Origin: CAZMZF01 sp964570765
Lineage (GTDB): Bacteria > Zixibacteria > MSB-5A5 > RBG-16-43-9
Direction of reading: 5' to 3'
DNA length: 64,000 nucleotides
Assembly: GCA_964570765.1 (NCBI GenBank)
Contig: CAZMZF010000005.1
Location: 1 to 64,000, forward strand
This document shows positions 8,596 to 17,619 of this stretch, piece by piece (position 1 is the stretch's first letter; every line of letters starts with the position of its first letter). The position numbers and the translations under genes are program-made. The notes beneath the pieces were generated by a model, which was given only the letters and a program-made list of their open reading frames with translations, had not been told where the DNA came from and did not search any database.

Positions 8596-9396
8596 TTGGA
8601 AAGTTTAGGTTCGTATCTCAGGGAAAAAAGGAAAAGTATAGGAGTTAGCTTAGAACAGGTCTCGGCTGAGACCAGGATCAGGCTGACCTACTTAGAAGCT
8701 CTGGAAGAGGAGAGATATGAGCTTTTGCCTGCACCTCTTTATAAAAAAATATTTGTGAAAGCCTATGCCGATTATCTGGGTTTGAATTTTGAAGAGCTGA
8801 CGAAAAGATTCTTTGAAAAGGAAGCAGAATCAGAAACCACAGAAAAGGGAAGGGCAAAACCTTATCCTGAAATTGCCCAGACAAAAAAGAGGAATAATAA
8901 TCATCTTCTGGTCTGGGCGGGTATTATTTTAGGAGTGGTCATCATTTTAGTATTTATAATGCAAAAAAAGACGGATACTTTCTTTAACAATAAAGTTTCT
9001 GGACCAAAAGTAGAGGAGGCAAGGATGAACTTACCTTCTACGGCGATAGATTCAGTTAAATCTGAGAACGAATCCTTAGGAAAAAAAGAGGTAAGGGAGG
9101 TTGTTTCTGAACCGGAGGAGATGACCTTAAGCTTAGAGGGAACAGAAAAGTGCTGGGCTTTAGTGATTGGAGATGGAGATACGCTTTTCAGCGGATTTAT
9201 CAATGGTGGAATGAAAGTAGAATACAAAGCCAGAAATCGCTTTAAGCTCACCTTAGGAAGAGCCTGGGCAGTCAAGGGGTATCTGAATGGGAAAAAGCTC
9301 AAGCCTTTTGGACCGAAGGGTAAAGGGATTTTCGGTCGTGAGATAAATAAAGATAACTACCAAGATTTCCTAGAAACTACTGAGGGGGAAAGATGA
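8596..9396 (+). CDS. RodZ-like helix-turn-helix membrane protein
   Basis: The 266-residue protein has an N-terminal HTH_25/Xre-like fold (residues 1-75: LGSYLREKRKSIGVSLEQVS, YLEALEEERYELLPAP) and one transmembrane helix (about 103-121). A charged linker is followed by a C-terminal DUF4115-like beta domain (about 175-262, with CWALVIGDGD and the 'GRAWAVKGYLNGK' end). This is the RodZ layout: a cytoplasmic HTH that binds MreB and a periplasmic domain, acting in rod shape. The TTG start has AGAGGGGA just upstream. No mreB is in the window. Confidence is high for the architecture, moderate for the role. Confidence 0.8.
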   Translation: MESLGSYLREKRKSIGVSLEQVSAETRIRLTYLEALEEERYELLPAPLYKKIFVKAYADYLGLNFEELTKRFFEKEAESETTEKGRAKPYPEIAQTKKRNNNHLLVWAGIILGVVIILVFIMQKKTDTFFNNKVSGPKVEEARMNLPSTAIDSVKSENESLGKKEVREVVSEPEEMTLSLEGTEKCWALVIGDGDTLFSGFINGGMKVEYKARNRFKLTLGRAWAVKGYLNGKKLKPFGPKGKGIFGREINKDNYQDFLETTEGER

Positions 9397-9437
9397 AAAA
9401 CTTTCCAAGAAACAGAAGTGCAGGAGAGGAGGTTTAA

Positions 9438-12400
9438 TTGTATTTATCCAAGTTAGAGATCTTAGGGTTCAAATCTTTTCCCTATAAAACTGAGCTATTT
9501 TTTGACGAGGGGATTACGGCCGTAGTGGGTCCGAATGGCTGCGGTAAAACTAATATCTTAGATGCCATCCGCTGGGTTTTGGGAGAGCAGAGGACCTCTC
9601 TTTTAAGAGGGGAGAGAATGGAAGAGGTGATCTTCAGCGGCACAAAAGAGCTGAAACCTTTAGGGATGGCAGAGGTCTCTCTGGTAATTCAGAATAACCT
9701 GGGGATTCTGCCTACTGAATATCAAGAGGTATATATCACCCGTCGCTTATTCCGTTCAGGAGAAAGCGAGTATCTTAAAAATAAAAAAAACTGCAGATTA
9801 AAAGATATTATCGATCTTTTCTTAGATACCGGGATGGGGGCTCATGCCTACTCGGTGATTCAGCCAGAGATGGTTGAATCGATCTTATCGAATAAGACTG
9901 AAGATCGAAGGTTTTTGTTCGAGGAGGCAAGCGGCATCTCAAAATATAAAAACCGGAAAAAAGAAGCCTTAAGGAAATTAGAGTACACGGAAAACGATCT
10001 TTTACGCTTAAAGGATCTGACCTCTGAAGTTGAAAAACAGGTTAATTCCCTGAGAAGACAGGTTAGAAAATCTGAGCGGTTTAAAAGATTGTCGTCTGAG
10101 TTGAAAGACCTGGAGCTTAAATTAAGTAAAAATCAATATGAGCTTTTGCAGGAAAGGGAATCGGAGCTTGAAGTTAGGCTCTCAGAATTGGGACAGGAGC
10201 GGGTAGCTCAGCAGGCGAAATTAGCGGAATTAGAATTAAAAAATGAAAATCTGAGATTGGAGTTAACTCAAGTTGAGAAAAAATTCTTTTCCTATAAGCA
10301 GGAATTAGATAATTGTCTTGAAGAACTACATAGATTAGAAAAGGAGAGTGTTTTACTAAATGAGAAAAAACTCAATTTAGAAGGGGATAGAGAGAGATTA
10401 AAAAAAGAGATCGAGGATAATCGTTCACGCAGAGATTTGATTGTACAGGAGATAGAGGGTAAAGAGGAAAAGATAAAAGAGGTTTTAGAAAAAATAAGCT
10501 CTAAAGAAAAAGAACACCTAAAAACCGAAGAGGGACTGAAAGCCATAGAGGTTAGATTGAAAGAATTTAAAGAAAAAGTAGCCTCAAGTGACACTCAGCT
10601 TTCAGATGCAGGTGAGATGGTACATCAAGCAGAATTAGAAGAGCAAAATCTTAGAATTCAATTAGATGAACTTGAAAAAAATAAAAATTTGATCTCAGAG
10701 GAAGAGAAAGATCTGCTAAAAGATTTAGAGAAAATTGATACGGAGAAAGAAGTTTTAAAGAACTCTATTCTATCTATAAAAAGTTCTTTAGAAGATAAGG
10801 TAAAAGGGAAGGTGACTCTTCAAGAGAAATTAGATGAAACCCAGAAAAACCTGGAGAATTTAATTGAAGAGAAGGTTGAGAAAGAAAAAGAAGAAAGCTC
10901 CCTTAAAGCAAAATTTGAACTGTTCCGGGATATGATCCAACATTATGAAGGGTATCAAGCAGGAGTAAAAGCGGTTTTAAGTCAAAAGGAGGCACTTCCC
11001 GGATTGATCGCTCCAGTAGCTAATCTTATAACTATAGAGAAAGAATATCTAACGGCCATAGAGTCAGCCTTAGGAGAGTCGGCTCAGTATATCCTCTCAG
11101 GGGATTTCAACTCCGCCCAGAAGGGGATTGAGTTTTTGAGAAAGGAAAAAAAAGGAAGGTCAACTTTTATTATCCTGGATAGATTTAAAAAGTTAAAATT
11201 TAATCCTGAGAAGGTGGAACTGGATGGAAATGGGGTAAAGGGATGGGTTAGAGATTTTGTCAAATGTAAAGAGGAATACCGTGCGGTAATTGATTTTCTT
11301 TTAGGAAAGATAATCCTGGTTGACACATTACATAATGGAATAGAATTGAGCTTGAAGTTAAGTCCGGGATACGGGGTAGTGACTCTGGATGGCCAGATAA
11401 TCAGAGAGGGCAAAGTATTGGAAGGCGGTTCAGAGAAAGAGATATTTTTAATCGGTAGAGAAGAGGAGTTACAGAAACTTTCGGAGAAACTTTCTTCCTT
11501 AGAGAAAGAATTAGCTGAACTGAATAAAAAGATAGAGCTTGAAGAAAGGGGAAAAGCAGAGATACAATCTTCGCTTCTGGATTTAGATAAAAAGATCGAA
11601 GAGGATAAACTTAAGTATAATGACCTGGAGTTAGATATAGCCCGGCAGGAGGAGAACAGAAAAGGATTGGTTCAGAGACAAAAGATTTTGAACCAAAAAA
11701 AAGAAGAGTTGAATCAGACCATTATGCTTTTTAAAGAGAAGGAAGAGGTTATAAACTTAGAAGACTTACAAGAGAAGAAAAAAGTAGTAGAGCAGGAATA
11801 TAAAGAACTAGCTGAAGGGTTAGAGAAAACTGAAAGAGAAAGGGAAAATGTCTATTCAAACTTGAACGAGCTGAGGATCGAACTGGTTAGCCTTCAGGGC
11901 AAAGAAGAGCAGTTGAGAAATGAAAAAGAAAGGCTCAAAGAGCTATTATCTGATCTGAAGTCAAGCGAGGAATTGAAGCAAAAGGAGCTCGATGCTTTAA
12001 TTTCAGGGATTGAAGAGCTTGGTAACAAGATATCTGAACACCAGAGATTATTAGAGAAAAAAGGGAAGGAAAAAGAAGAAAAGGAGGAACTGGAAGACAG
12101 TTGTAAACAGGAATTAGAGCAAATTCAGCCAGAGCTACTTTCTTTAGAGGAGGAGCTCAAAGCTCAAAGAAAAAGAAAAGAGGAACTGCAGGAAAGCTGG
12201 CATAAATTAGAGATGGAGAAATTAGAGGTCTTTACTAATCGAGATAACCTGCAAAAGAAGATATGGGAAGAGCAAGAAAAGGACTTAGAGAAAATTGAAG
12301 ATCTGAGAGAAGAAGAAAAAAAGGAGATAGAAAGTTATCCCCAGAAAATCTCTGAGTTAAAAGAGAAGCTAAAACTTTTAGGAGCGGTCAATCTTTTAGC

Positions 12401-12998
12401 TTCAGAGGAGTATCAACAGCAGAAAGAACGGTTGGATTTTCTGCAAAAGCAGATGCAGGATTTAATCGAGGCTAAAGATAATTTAGTTTCAACCATCGAT
12501 AAGATTAATCAAACTGCAGTGGAGCTTTTTTTGGAAACTTTCCAGAAAGTGAAAACAAATTTCCAGAAGGTATTTGAACAGCTATTTGAGGGAGGAGAGA
12601 CAGAATTAAACCTGGTAGAGGGTATGGACCCCCTGGAATCGCCAATAGAGATCTCAGCCCGTCCTCTGGGTAAAAAACTAATAAATATCAATCAGCTCTC
12701 CGGAGGAGAGAAGGCTTTAACCGCTTTATCTTTACTTTTTGCACTTTATTTAGTGAAACCCAGCCCTTTCTGTATCCTGGATGAGGTGGATGCTCCCCTG
12801 GATGATGCTAATTTAGCTCGATTTATAAAATTGATAAAGAGTTTCAGTCAAAAAACTCAGTTCATTATCATAACCCATAATAAAATGACTATGGAATCAG
12901 CAGATGTGCTTTACGGGGTTACTATGGAAAAATTAGGTGTGTCAAAGATAGTATCGGTGAAACTTAATCCAGAAAAGGTGGTAGCAGAAAAAGTTTGA
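9438..12998 (+). CDS. smc: SMC chromosome segregation ATPase
   Basis: The 1186-residue protein has full SMC length and layout: head with Walker A GPNGCGKT (31-38), long coiled coil, hinge (about 515-670, around LPGLIAPVANLI and GYGVVTLDG), second coiled coil, then the C-terminal head with signature LSGGEKALTALSLL (about 1085) and Walker B FCILDEVDAPLDD (about 1110). It condenses and resolves replicated chromosomes together with ScpA/ScpB, which are not in the window. The TTG start follows AGGAGAGGAGG. The smc-ftsY order is common in bacteria and here is interrupted by 312 bases of repeats. Confidence 0.97.
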   Translation: MYLSKLEILGFKSFPYKTELFFDEGITAVVGPNGCGKTNILDAIRWVLGEQRTSLLRGERMEEVIFSGTKELKPLGMAEVSLVIQNNLGILPTEYQEVYITRRLFRSGESEYLKNKKNCRLKDIIDLFLDTGMGAHAYSVIQPEMVESILSNKTEDRRFLFEEASGISKYKNRKKEALRKLEYTENDLLRLKDLTSEVEKQVNSLRRQVRKSERFKRLSSELKDLELKLSKNQYELLQERESELEVRLSELGQERVAQQAKLAELELKNENLRLELTQVEKKFFSYKQELDNCLEELHRLEKESVLLNEKKLNLEGDRERLKKEIEDNRSRRDLIVQEIEGKEEKIKEVLEKISSKEKEHLKTEEGLKAIEVRLKEFKEKVASSDTQLSDAGEMVHQAELEEQNLRIQLDELEKNKNLISEEEKDLLKDLEKIDTEKEVLKNSILSIKSSLEDKVKGKVTLQEKLDETQKNLENLIEEKVEKEKEESSLKAKFELFRDMIQHYEGYQAGVKAVLSQKEALPGLIAPVANLITIEKEYLTAIESALGESAQYILSGDFNSAQKGIEFLRKEKKGRSTFIILDRFKKLKFNPEKVELDGNGVKGWVRDFVKCKEEYRAVIDFLLGKIILVDTLHNGIELSLKLSPGYGVVTLDGQIIREGKVLEGGSEKEIFLIGREEELQKLSEKLSSLEKELAELNKKIELEERGKAEIQSSLLDLDKKIEEDKLKYNDLELDIARQEENRKGLVQRQKILNQKKEELNQTIMLFKEKEEVINLEDLQEKKKVVEQEYKELAEGLEKTERERENVYSNLNELRIELVSLQGKEEQLRNEKERLKELLSDLKSSEELKQKELDALISGIEELGNKISEHQRLLEKKGKEKEEKEELEDSCKQELEQIQPELLSLEEELKAQRKRKEELQESWHKLEMEKLEVFTNRDNLQKKIWEEQEKDLEKIEDLREEEKKEIESYPQKISELKEKLKLLGAVNLLASEEYQQQKERLDFLQKQMQDLIEAKDNLVSTIDKINQTAVELFLETFQKVKTNFQKVFEQLFEGGETELNLVEGMDPLESPIEISARPLGKKLININQLSGGEKALTALSLLFALYLVKPSPFCILDEVDAPLDDANLARFIKLIKSFSQKTQFIIITHNKMTMESADVLYGVTMEKLGVSKIVSVKLNPEKVVAEKV

Positions 12999-13004
12999 GA
13001 GATA

Positions 13005-13305
13005 AAATTATTAGTCATGGCGAGCCCTACGGGCGAATCAATCTGTGTATGCTAAATTAGAGGGATTGCTTCGTCGTCTCCCGCAGAATGCGGGAAGACT
13101 CCTCGCAATGACAGGAATATTCAGTGTGGGCGTCGGGGGTCTACTGAACCGGTGGAAACCTCTCCCTAACCCTCTACTTTCCTACGGATCCGTTTCACGG
13201 AAAAAAGGAGAGGGAGTCTTACTTGTCCAGAATGGATTTATTCGAACCAGGTCGGTCCATCTCAGGCGGATGGTAAGAAGGGGGAATAACATAGGTTAAG
13301 GTTAA
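13005..13305. repeat. Mosaic of intergenic palindromic repeats between smc and ftsY
   Basis: It contains a TCATGGCGAG...GGATTGCTTCG...CTCCTCGCAATGACA unit (ends complementary in the style of TCATT...AATGA repeats), a TCCCGCAGAATGCGGGA hairpin, and the CTCTCCCTAACCCTCT...CGGATCCGTTTCACGG...AGGAGAGGGA unit. An 84-codon open frame across it (13045-13299) is read as noise. Confidence 0.7.
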
Positions 13306-13310
13306 ATAAA

Positions 13311-14237
13311 ATGTCCTTTAAATCTTCAATCGAAAAATTAAAACAGGGCTTAAGTAAAACCAAAAAGAGCTTATTAGAAAAGATAACCGAAGCAGTTGGG
13401 CTCTCAAAGAAAATAGACCAGGAGCTTTTAGATCAACTTGAAGAGATTCTGTTAAAGGGAGATGTTGGAGTTAAAGCTACTGAAAAGATTATTCAGGATT
13501 TAAAAAACAGAGTAATGGAAGAAAAAATTGAGGACCCTCAAAAGATTATAGAGCTGATAAAAGAAGAAATTCTTGTAATTTTGGAGGATTCCATTATTTC
13601 AACTAATACTTCATCTCCAGACGCTAAGCCTTTGATAATTATGATAGTAGGGGTGAATGGGACTGGTAAGACTACTTCTATTGCCAAACTGGCAAAGAAA
13701 TATTCGGATCTGGGGGAAAAAGTTTTAGTTGTGGCTTGTGATACTTTCAGGGCAGGTGCCTTAGAACAACTTTCTATCTGGGCTCAAAGGGCAGGGGTGG
13801 AAATTATAAAAAGCCAGCCTGACCAGGACCCAGCTTCAGTGGCTTTTGATGCAGTTAAGGCGGCTTTATCCAGAAACACAGAGGTTGTTATAGTAGATAC
13901 AGCCGGGAGACTTCACACAAAATATAATCTGATGGAAGAGTTGAAGAAGATGAAAAGGGTAATGGGTAAAAGTTTAGAAGGTGCTCCTCAAGAAGTTTTT
14001 CTGGTATTAGATGCCACTACCGGACAGAATGGTATCTCTCAGGCTAAGATGTTTGACCAGGCTATAGGTCTTACTGGAATTATTCTGGCAAAATTAGATG
14101 GAACTGCTAAAGGGGGGATAGTGATTGCTATTGCGAACGAACTTAAAATACCGGTCAGATATATTGGTGTTGGAGAAAAGATAGATGACTTAGAGGGATT
14201 TGATCCTAAAGATTTTGTGGAGGCGTTGTTTTTATGA
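13311..14237 (+). CDS. ftsY: FtsY, signal recognition particle receptor GTPase
   Basis: The 308-residue SRP GTPase has an N-terminal four-helix region (about 1-95) and the G domain: P-loop GVNGTGKTT (about 114), DTFRAGALEQL, DTAGRLHTKYNLMEEL, and LAKLDGTAKGG. It receives SRP-ribosome complexes at the membrane for co-translational insertion. It lacks the long acidic A domain of E. coli FtsY, as is usual in many phyla. Its stop overlaps the yjbQ start (ATGA), beginning a tight five-gene run to 16545. Confidence 0.96.
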   Translation: MSFKSSIEKLKQGLSKTKKSLLEKITEAVGLSKKIDQELLDQLEEILLKGDVGVKATEKIIQDLKNRVMEEKIEDPQKIIELIKEEILVILEDSIISTNTSSPDAKPLIIMIVGVNGTGKTTSIAKLAKKYSDLGEKVLVVACDTFRAGALEQLSIWAQRAGVEIIKSQPDQDPASVAFDAVKAALSRNTEVVIVDTAGRLHTKYNLMEELKKMKRVMGKSLEGAPQEVFLVLDATTGQNGISQAKMFDQAIGLTGIILAKLDGTAKGGIVIAIANELKIPVRYIGVGEKIDDLEGFDPKDFVEALFL

Positions 14238-14632
14238 TTAAAGAATTGAGCGTGAGAACCTCATCCCGGGTGGAGTTGGTTGATGTAACTGATTTAGTGC
14301 AGGATGTGGTTTCAAAAAGTGGGATAAAATCAGGTTTATGTTGTGTGTATGTTCCTCATACCACCGCGGGGATAACTATAAATGAGAATGCAGACCCGAG
14401 TGTGAGAAAAGATATAATCAAGGAACTGAATAAAGTCATACCATTTGAGGATAATTATTCACATATCGAAGGGAATGCGGCTGCTCACGTAAAAGCAAGC
14501 CTGGTTGGTTTTTCACAAAATATTTTTTTCGAGGAGAAAAGATTAATCTTAGGAACCTGGCAGGGGATCTATTTCTGCGAGTTTGATGGACCAAGAAGCA
14601 GAAGGGTCTATGTCAAAGTAATTGCAGATTGA
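14234..14632 (+). CDS. YjbQ/UPF0047 family protein
   Basis: The 132-residue protein has the family signature VPHTTAGITINENADPSV and the conserved HIEGNAAAHVKASLVG, followed by GTWQGIYFCEFDGPR. Members form trimeric beta-barrel-like folds. E. coli YjbQ has weak thiamine-phosphate synthase activity in vitro, but the physiological role is unsettled. It is coupled to ftsY by a 4-base overlap. Confidence 0.92.
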   Translation: MIKELSVRTSSRVELVDVTDLVQDVVSKSGIKSGLCCVYVPHTTAGITINENADPSVRKDIIKELNKVIPFEDNYSHIEGNAAAHVKASLVGFSQNIFFEEKRLILGTWQGIYFCEFDGPRSRRVYVKVIAD

Positions 14633-14664
14633 TTCCCGGTCAGTTTGTTTATACAGGAGGAAAG

Positions 14665-15780
14665 ATGGAACTTTATAAAGAAAGAGTGAGGAAAGCCCAG
14701 GAGCTTATGCAAAAAATTGGCCTGGATGTCCTTTTGATTTTAAGCCCGGAGAATTTCTTTTATTTCACTGGGGATTTAAGAAAACCTCCCCGGATTTTAA
14801 TTCCCAAATCAGGGGAGCCAACCCTTATGGTCTTTGCCTCTGAAGTCGAGGAAGTTAAGAAATCCAACTGGATACGAAATATCAAAACCTACCGAGCGTT
14901 ACATGAGATGATGCTGGGGATTATCGAATATCTCAACTCTCTGGGGATTGAACATCCTAAAGTAGGGGTGGAGATGGAGTTTGCTACACCGGCTTTTCTT
15001 TTGGAAAGGTTCAAGATGGCAAATCCTCAGGTTGAGGTTTTAGATGCTAAGCCTGTTTTAGGAGAACTTAGAAAAAGGAAAAATGAAACTGAGATCGAGC
15101 GTATCAAAAAAGCCTGCCAGATAGCAGATTCCGGGATGGAGCTGGCAATGAAAATGATCCGTGAAGGGATAAAGGAGATTGAGATTGCCTTTGAAGTGGA
15201 GTTTCAGATGAGAAAAGCAGGAGCAGATAGAATTGCTTTTCCGATATTTGTAAACTCCGGTTACCGTTCTTTGTGGATACACGGCACCGCTACAGAGAAA
15301 AAGATAGAGAGAGGAGATTTTGTCCTGATAGATTTAGGTCCGGTTTACAAAGGATATTGTGGAGATATCTGCAGGACTTTCGTTTTAGGCAAAGCCACAG
15401 ATAAACAGAAGCAACTTCATTCGATTTACTCTCAGATGGAATTAGCGGTTATGGAGTCGATAAAGCCAGGGGTAAAACTGTTTGAATTAGAGGAGAAATC
15501 TTATCAGATTGCAAACAAAGCCGGGTTTGGAGAATATTATATCAGGGGATTTGTTCATGGCTTAGGGCTGAATTTCGAGGAGCTTCCTTTTCCCACAATT
15601 TTTGCTGAAGACATAATGGAGGAGGTCTGCTCTAATATGACTTTAGCGGTAGGTCATTCTGTTTTATCGGTCCCCCATATAGGCGGAGCTAGAGTTGAGG
15701 ATACAATTTTAGTAAAAGAGGTAGGGATTGAGATGCTGACTAAATTTCCCAGGGGCTTAAAGGAACTAAGTTATGCCTGA
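14665..15780 (+). CDS. M24-family metallopeptidase (Xaa-Pro aminopeptidase/prolidase-like)
   Basis: The 371-residue protein has an N-terminal creatinase-like domain (about 1-130) and a pita-bread peptidase domain. Metal-binding features are visible: LIDLGPVYKGYCGDICRT (two Asp), HGLGLNFEELP (His, Glu) and GGARVEDTILV (Glu). The Glu usually found in the 'EPG' motif before the last glutamate is not evident: the matching segment reads LAVGHSV. The ATG at 14665, 4 bases after AGGAGG, is preferred to an in-frame TTG at 14629. Substrate unknown. It overlaps the next gene by 8 bases. Confidence 0.85.
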   Translation: MELYKERVRKAQELMQKIGLDVLLILSPENFFYFTGDLRKPPRILIPKSGEPTLMVFASEVEEVKKSNWIRNIKTYRALHEMMLGIIEYLNSLGIEHPKVGVEMEFATPAFLLERFKMANPQVEVLDAKPVLGELRKRKNETEIERIKKACQIADSGMELAMKMIREGIKEIEIAFEVEFQMRKAGADRIAFPIFVNSGYRSLWIHGTATEKKIERGDFVLIDLGPVYKGYCGDICRTFVLGKATDKQKQLHSIYSQMELAVMESIKPGVKLFELEEKSYQIANKAGFGEYYIRGFVHGLGLNFEELPFPTIFAEDIMEEVCSNMTLAVGHSVLSVPHIGGARVEDTILVKEVGIEMLTKFPRGLKELSYA

Positions 15781-16258
15781 AGCATCAGTAGAGATTTGTT
15801 TTAATCTTCCAGTAGTTTCTGTCTGGAAATTTATCTCAGATTTTAAGAATATCGGTTCCTGTCTGAGATTTGTAGGTGTAATAGAAAACTCTGATGATTC
15901 TTACGTCTGGAAGGTTAAACCTCCTATGTCTATAACTACTCGAACTCCGGTTTTAAAGCCGGATTGTATGGCAATGATAGAAGAGGAGATGTTCTACTGG
16001 ATAGCTAAGGGCGAATACGTACAGTGGGGTGGTAGATTCGATTTAGAAGGCATGGAGAAGAAAAAGACTAAAGCAAAAATAGAATTAGAAGTTTCAGGAT
16101 TGGGACCGATGTCTGTAATAATCAATCCCGCTGCAGCTTTACAGATAAAGAATCAACTAAAGTATTTTGCTGAGCAGATAAAGAAAAAATTAGAAGGGGA
16201 GGACGTTACCTTAAAGGGTTCTGGTTTACCCTTTTGTGATGAGGAGGAAAAGAAATGA
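15773..16258 (+). CDS. CoxG-like SRPBCC (START-fold) protein
   Basis: The 161-residue protein resembles carbon monoxide dehydrogenase subunit G: an N-terminal ligand-cavity pattern (VEICFNLPVVSVWKFISDF) and a C-terminal helix (QLKYFAEQIKKKLE). CoxG in aerobic CO oxidisers takes part in membrane attachment of CO dehydrogenase, but no cox genes are nearby. Here the protein is coupled to an M24 peptidase and a MIP18-like protein, so a role in binding a hydrophobic ligand is the most that can be said. Confidence 0.75.
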   Translation: MPEASVEICFNLPVVSVWKFISDFKNIGSCLRFVGVIENSDDSYVWKVKPPMSITTRTPVLKPDCMAMIEEEMFYWIAKGEYVQWGGRFDLEGMEKKKTKAKIELEVSGLGPMSVIINPAAALQIKNQLKYFAEQIKKKLEGEDVTLKGSGLPFCDEEEKK

Positions 16259-16545
16259 CCAAAGAGGAGGAAATTTTAGAGAAGCTGAAAGAAGTCAAAG
16301 ATCCGGAGTTCGGGCATTCGATCATCGAAAGAAAGCTTATAGATGAAGTCAAAGTCGAGGGTGATACTGCAAGAATTTTGTTTCATCTTACCGTTCCTTT
16401 TTGTCCGGATGTATTTGCCCTTTTTATCGGCAAGGAGATTAAGAAGAAAGCTAAAGAGGTTGAAGGAATAAAAAACGTAGAGATTACTTTGCAGAATCAC
16501 GTTAAAGCTACTCAGTTAAATGAGATTTTAAGCAAAGAAGAGTGA
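16255..16545 (+). CDS. MIP18/DUF59-family protein
   Basis: The 96-residue protein has the DUF59 pattern: an N-terminal 'EEILEKLKEVKDPE' helix, a beta strand KVEGDTARILFHLT, a central VPFCPDVFALF with one cysteine, and an amphipathic helix. Relatives (SufT, PaaD, the N-terminus of ApbC) assist Fe-S cluster assembly or transfer. It overlaps coxG-like by 4 bases and ends the ftsY-led operon. Partner proteins are not in this operon. Confidence 0.8.
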   Translation: MTKEEEILEKLKEVKDPEFGHSIIERKLIDEVKVEGDTARILFHLTVPFCPDVFALFIGKEIKKKAKEVEGIKNVEITLQNHVKATQLNEILSKEE

Positions 16546-16832
16546 AAAAATTCAATGAGTCAAGGGGAAAAAGCTGGTAGCATGTAACATGTAGCAAGGA
16601 GCTTAAGGCGAAGAGGGAAGAATCCATAGACTCGATGAATTTATAGTAATACAGATTCTGTGGTTAGTGCGGGAATTGGATTCCCCGCACTTCTATTGAT
16701 ACATTCGGGAATTCCAATTCCCGAATGAACGAAAGATTTAGGGTTCAAGGGATAAAGGGACAATAAAGATCTTTGGGTTCGATAAATCGAACCCCTACAT
16801 TTCTTATGTAGGAGCTTGATTTATCAAGCCCT
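16546..16832. repeat. Repeat-filled gap before rlmH
   Basis: Visible units: GTAGCATGTAACATGTAGCAAGGAGC (tandem-like); GTGCGGGAATTGGATTCCCCGCAC followed by TCGGGAATTCCAATTCCCGA, two adjacent hairpins; then GGGTTCGATAAATCGAACCCCTAC and TGTAGGAGCTTGATTTATCAAGCC. The TTCGATAAATCGAA hairpin also occurs at 52.6-52.7 kb. No gene is seen. Confidence 0.7.
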
Positions 16833-16850
16833 TTGTCTCAAGGTATTAAT

Positions 16851-17324
16851 TTGGTTAAATTGAAATTCATATTTGTTGGGAAAACTAAAGAGCCATGGAT
16901 TGCTGAAGGATTAAAACATTATGAGAAAATGCTTTGTAAGTTTGTAGAATTAGGATTCATAGATATTAAAGATGAAAAGATAACTCAGCACTCTTCTTTA
17001 AAGGTAGTTTTAGAAAGAGAAGGGATAAGGATTTTGAAATGTCTGGATAAAAAAAGTTTTTCCTTAGTTTTAGATCAAAAAGGAAAGATGTTTTCCACAG
17101 AAGAGATGGCCGGGCTTTTTAAAGAGAAAATGAATCAAGGGTATAATGATTTTATTTTCATAACTGGAGGAACTTTGGGATTATCTCCAGAGGTTGTAAA
17201 TTCCGCAGATTTCAAACTTTCACTATCTAAGATGACCTTTCCTCATCAACTGGTCAGACTGATTCTGCTGGAACAGGTTTATAGGGCTTTTTCGATTATT
17301 GAGGGGAGGAAGTATCATAAATAA
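16851..17324 (+). CDS. rlmH: RlmH, 23S rRNA pseudouridine-1915 N3-methyltransferase
   Basis: The 157-residue SPOUT methyltransferase has the family motifs LVLDQKGKMFSTEEMA, FITGGTLGLSPEV and the knot end LSKMTFPHQLVRLILLEQVYRAFSIIEGRKYHK with the conserved YHK C-terminus. It methylates pseudouridine 1915 in helix 69 of 23S rRNA. The TTG at 16851 preceded by CAAGG fits the usual (M)xLKFIFVGK start better than the in-frame TTG at 16833. Confidence 0.95.
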   Translation: MVKLKFIFVGKTKEPWIAEGLKHYEKMLCKFVELGFIDIKDEKITQHSSLKVVLEREGIRILKCLDKKSFSLVLDQKGKMFSTEEMAGLFKEKMNQGYNDFIFITGGTLGLSPEVVNSADFKLSLSKMTFPHQLVRLILLEQVYRAFSIIEGRKYHK

Positions 17325-17329
17325 AAGTA

Positions 17330-17560
17330 GACAGTAGACAGCATACAGTAGACAGGTAAGAAAGATCAAAGGCTCAAGGGAGAAAATTGTAGCGTCTCAT
17401 GTGGTCGTCGGGTCCCCTGACCCGACGATAGTGTCTGACTTGCCAGGTTAGGAGACCTGGCAAGCACTCAGGAGATAATTGTAGCGTCGGGTTTTTTTGC
17501 CCGACGTTTTCCTACATAAATAGAAATCTTTGTTGCAATACGCCCCTACATTTTCTCCAA
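17330..17560. repeat. Palindromic repeats between rlmH and the terminator
   Basis: Contains AGTAGACAGTAGACAG...CAGTAGACAG direct repeats (17326-17357), the CGTCGGGTCC-CC-TGACCCGACG type hairpin at 17406-17427, a second hairpin TGCCAGGTTAGGAGACCTGGCA at 17441-17462, and GCGTCGGG...CCCGACG near 17484-17506. The pair of hairpins (CGTCGGG plus CTTGCCA) recurs together at 59359-59428. Confidence 0.7.
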
Positions 17561-17565
17561 AAACA

Positions 17566-17600
17566 AAGAAGGCGTCCCGCCAAAGGCGGGACGCCTTCTT
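17566..17600. terminator. Strong bidirectional terminator between rlmH and the dockerin gene
   Basis: A perfect 16-bp stem (17566-17581 with 17585-17600, core GGCGTCCCGCC) closes a 3-base loop AAA. It lies between two converging genes and has T-rich flanks on both sides (ATTTTCC on +, TTTGTTTTTGG on -). This is the strongest hairpin noticed in the window. Confidence 0.85.
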
Positions 17601-17619
17601 ATTTTCCATTAAAATCCTT

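Noticed and set aside
13045..13299. 84-codon open frame between smc and ftsY
   Set aside because: It consists of repeat modules found in other gaps, has no ribosome site and no protein-like pattern.
16546..16832. tRNA or other structured RNA in the repeat-filled gaps
   Set aside because: Hairpins are isolated and no cloverleaf with a T-loop GTTCRA and acceptor pairing was found; GTTCGA strings here belong to the TTCGATAAATCGAA repeat.
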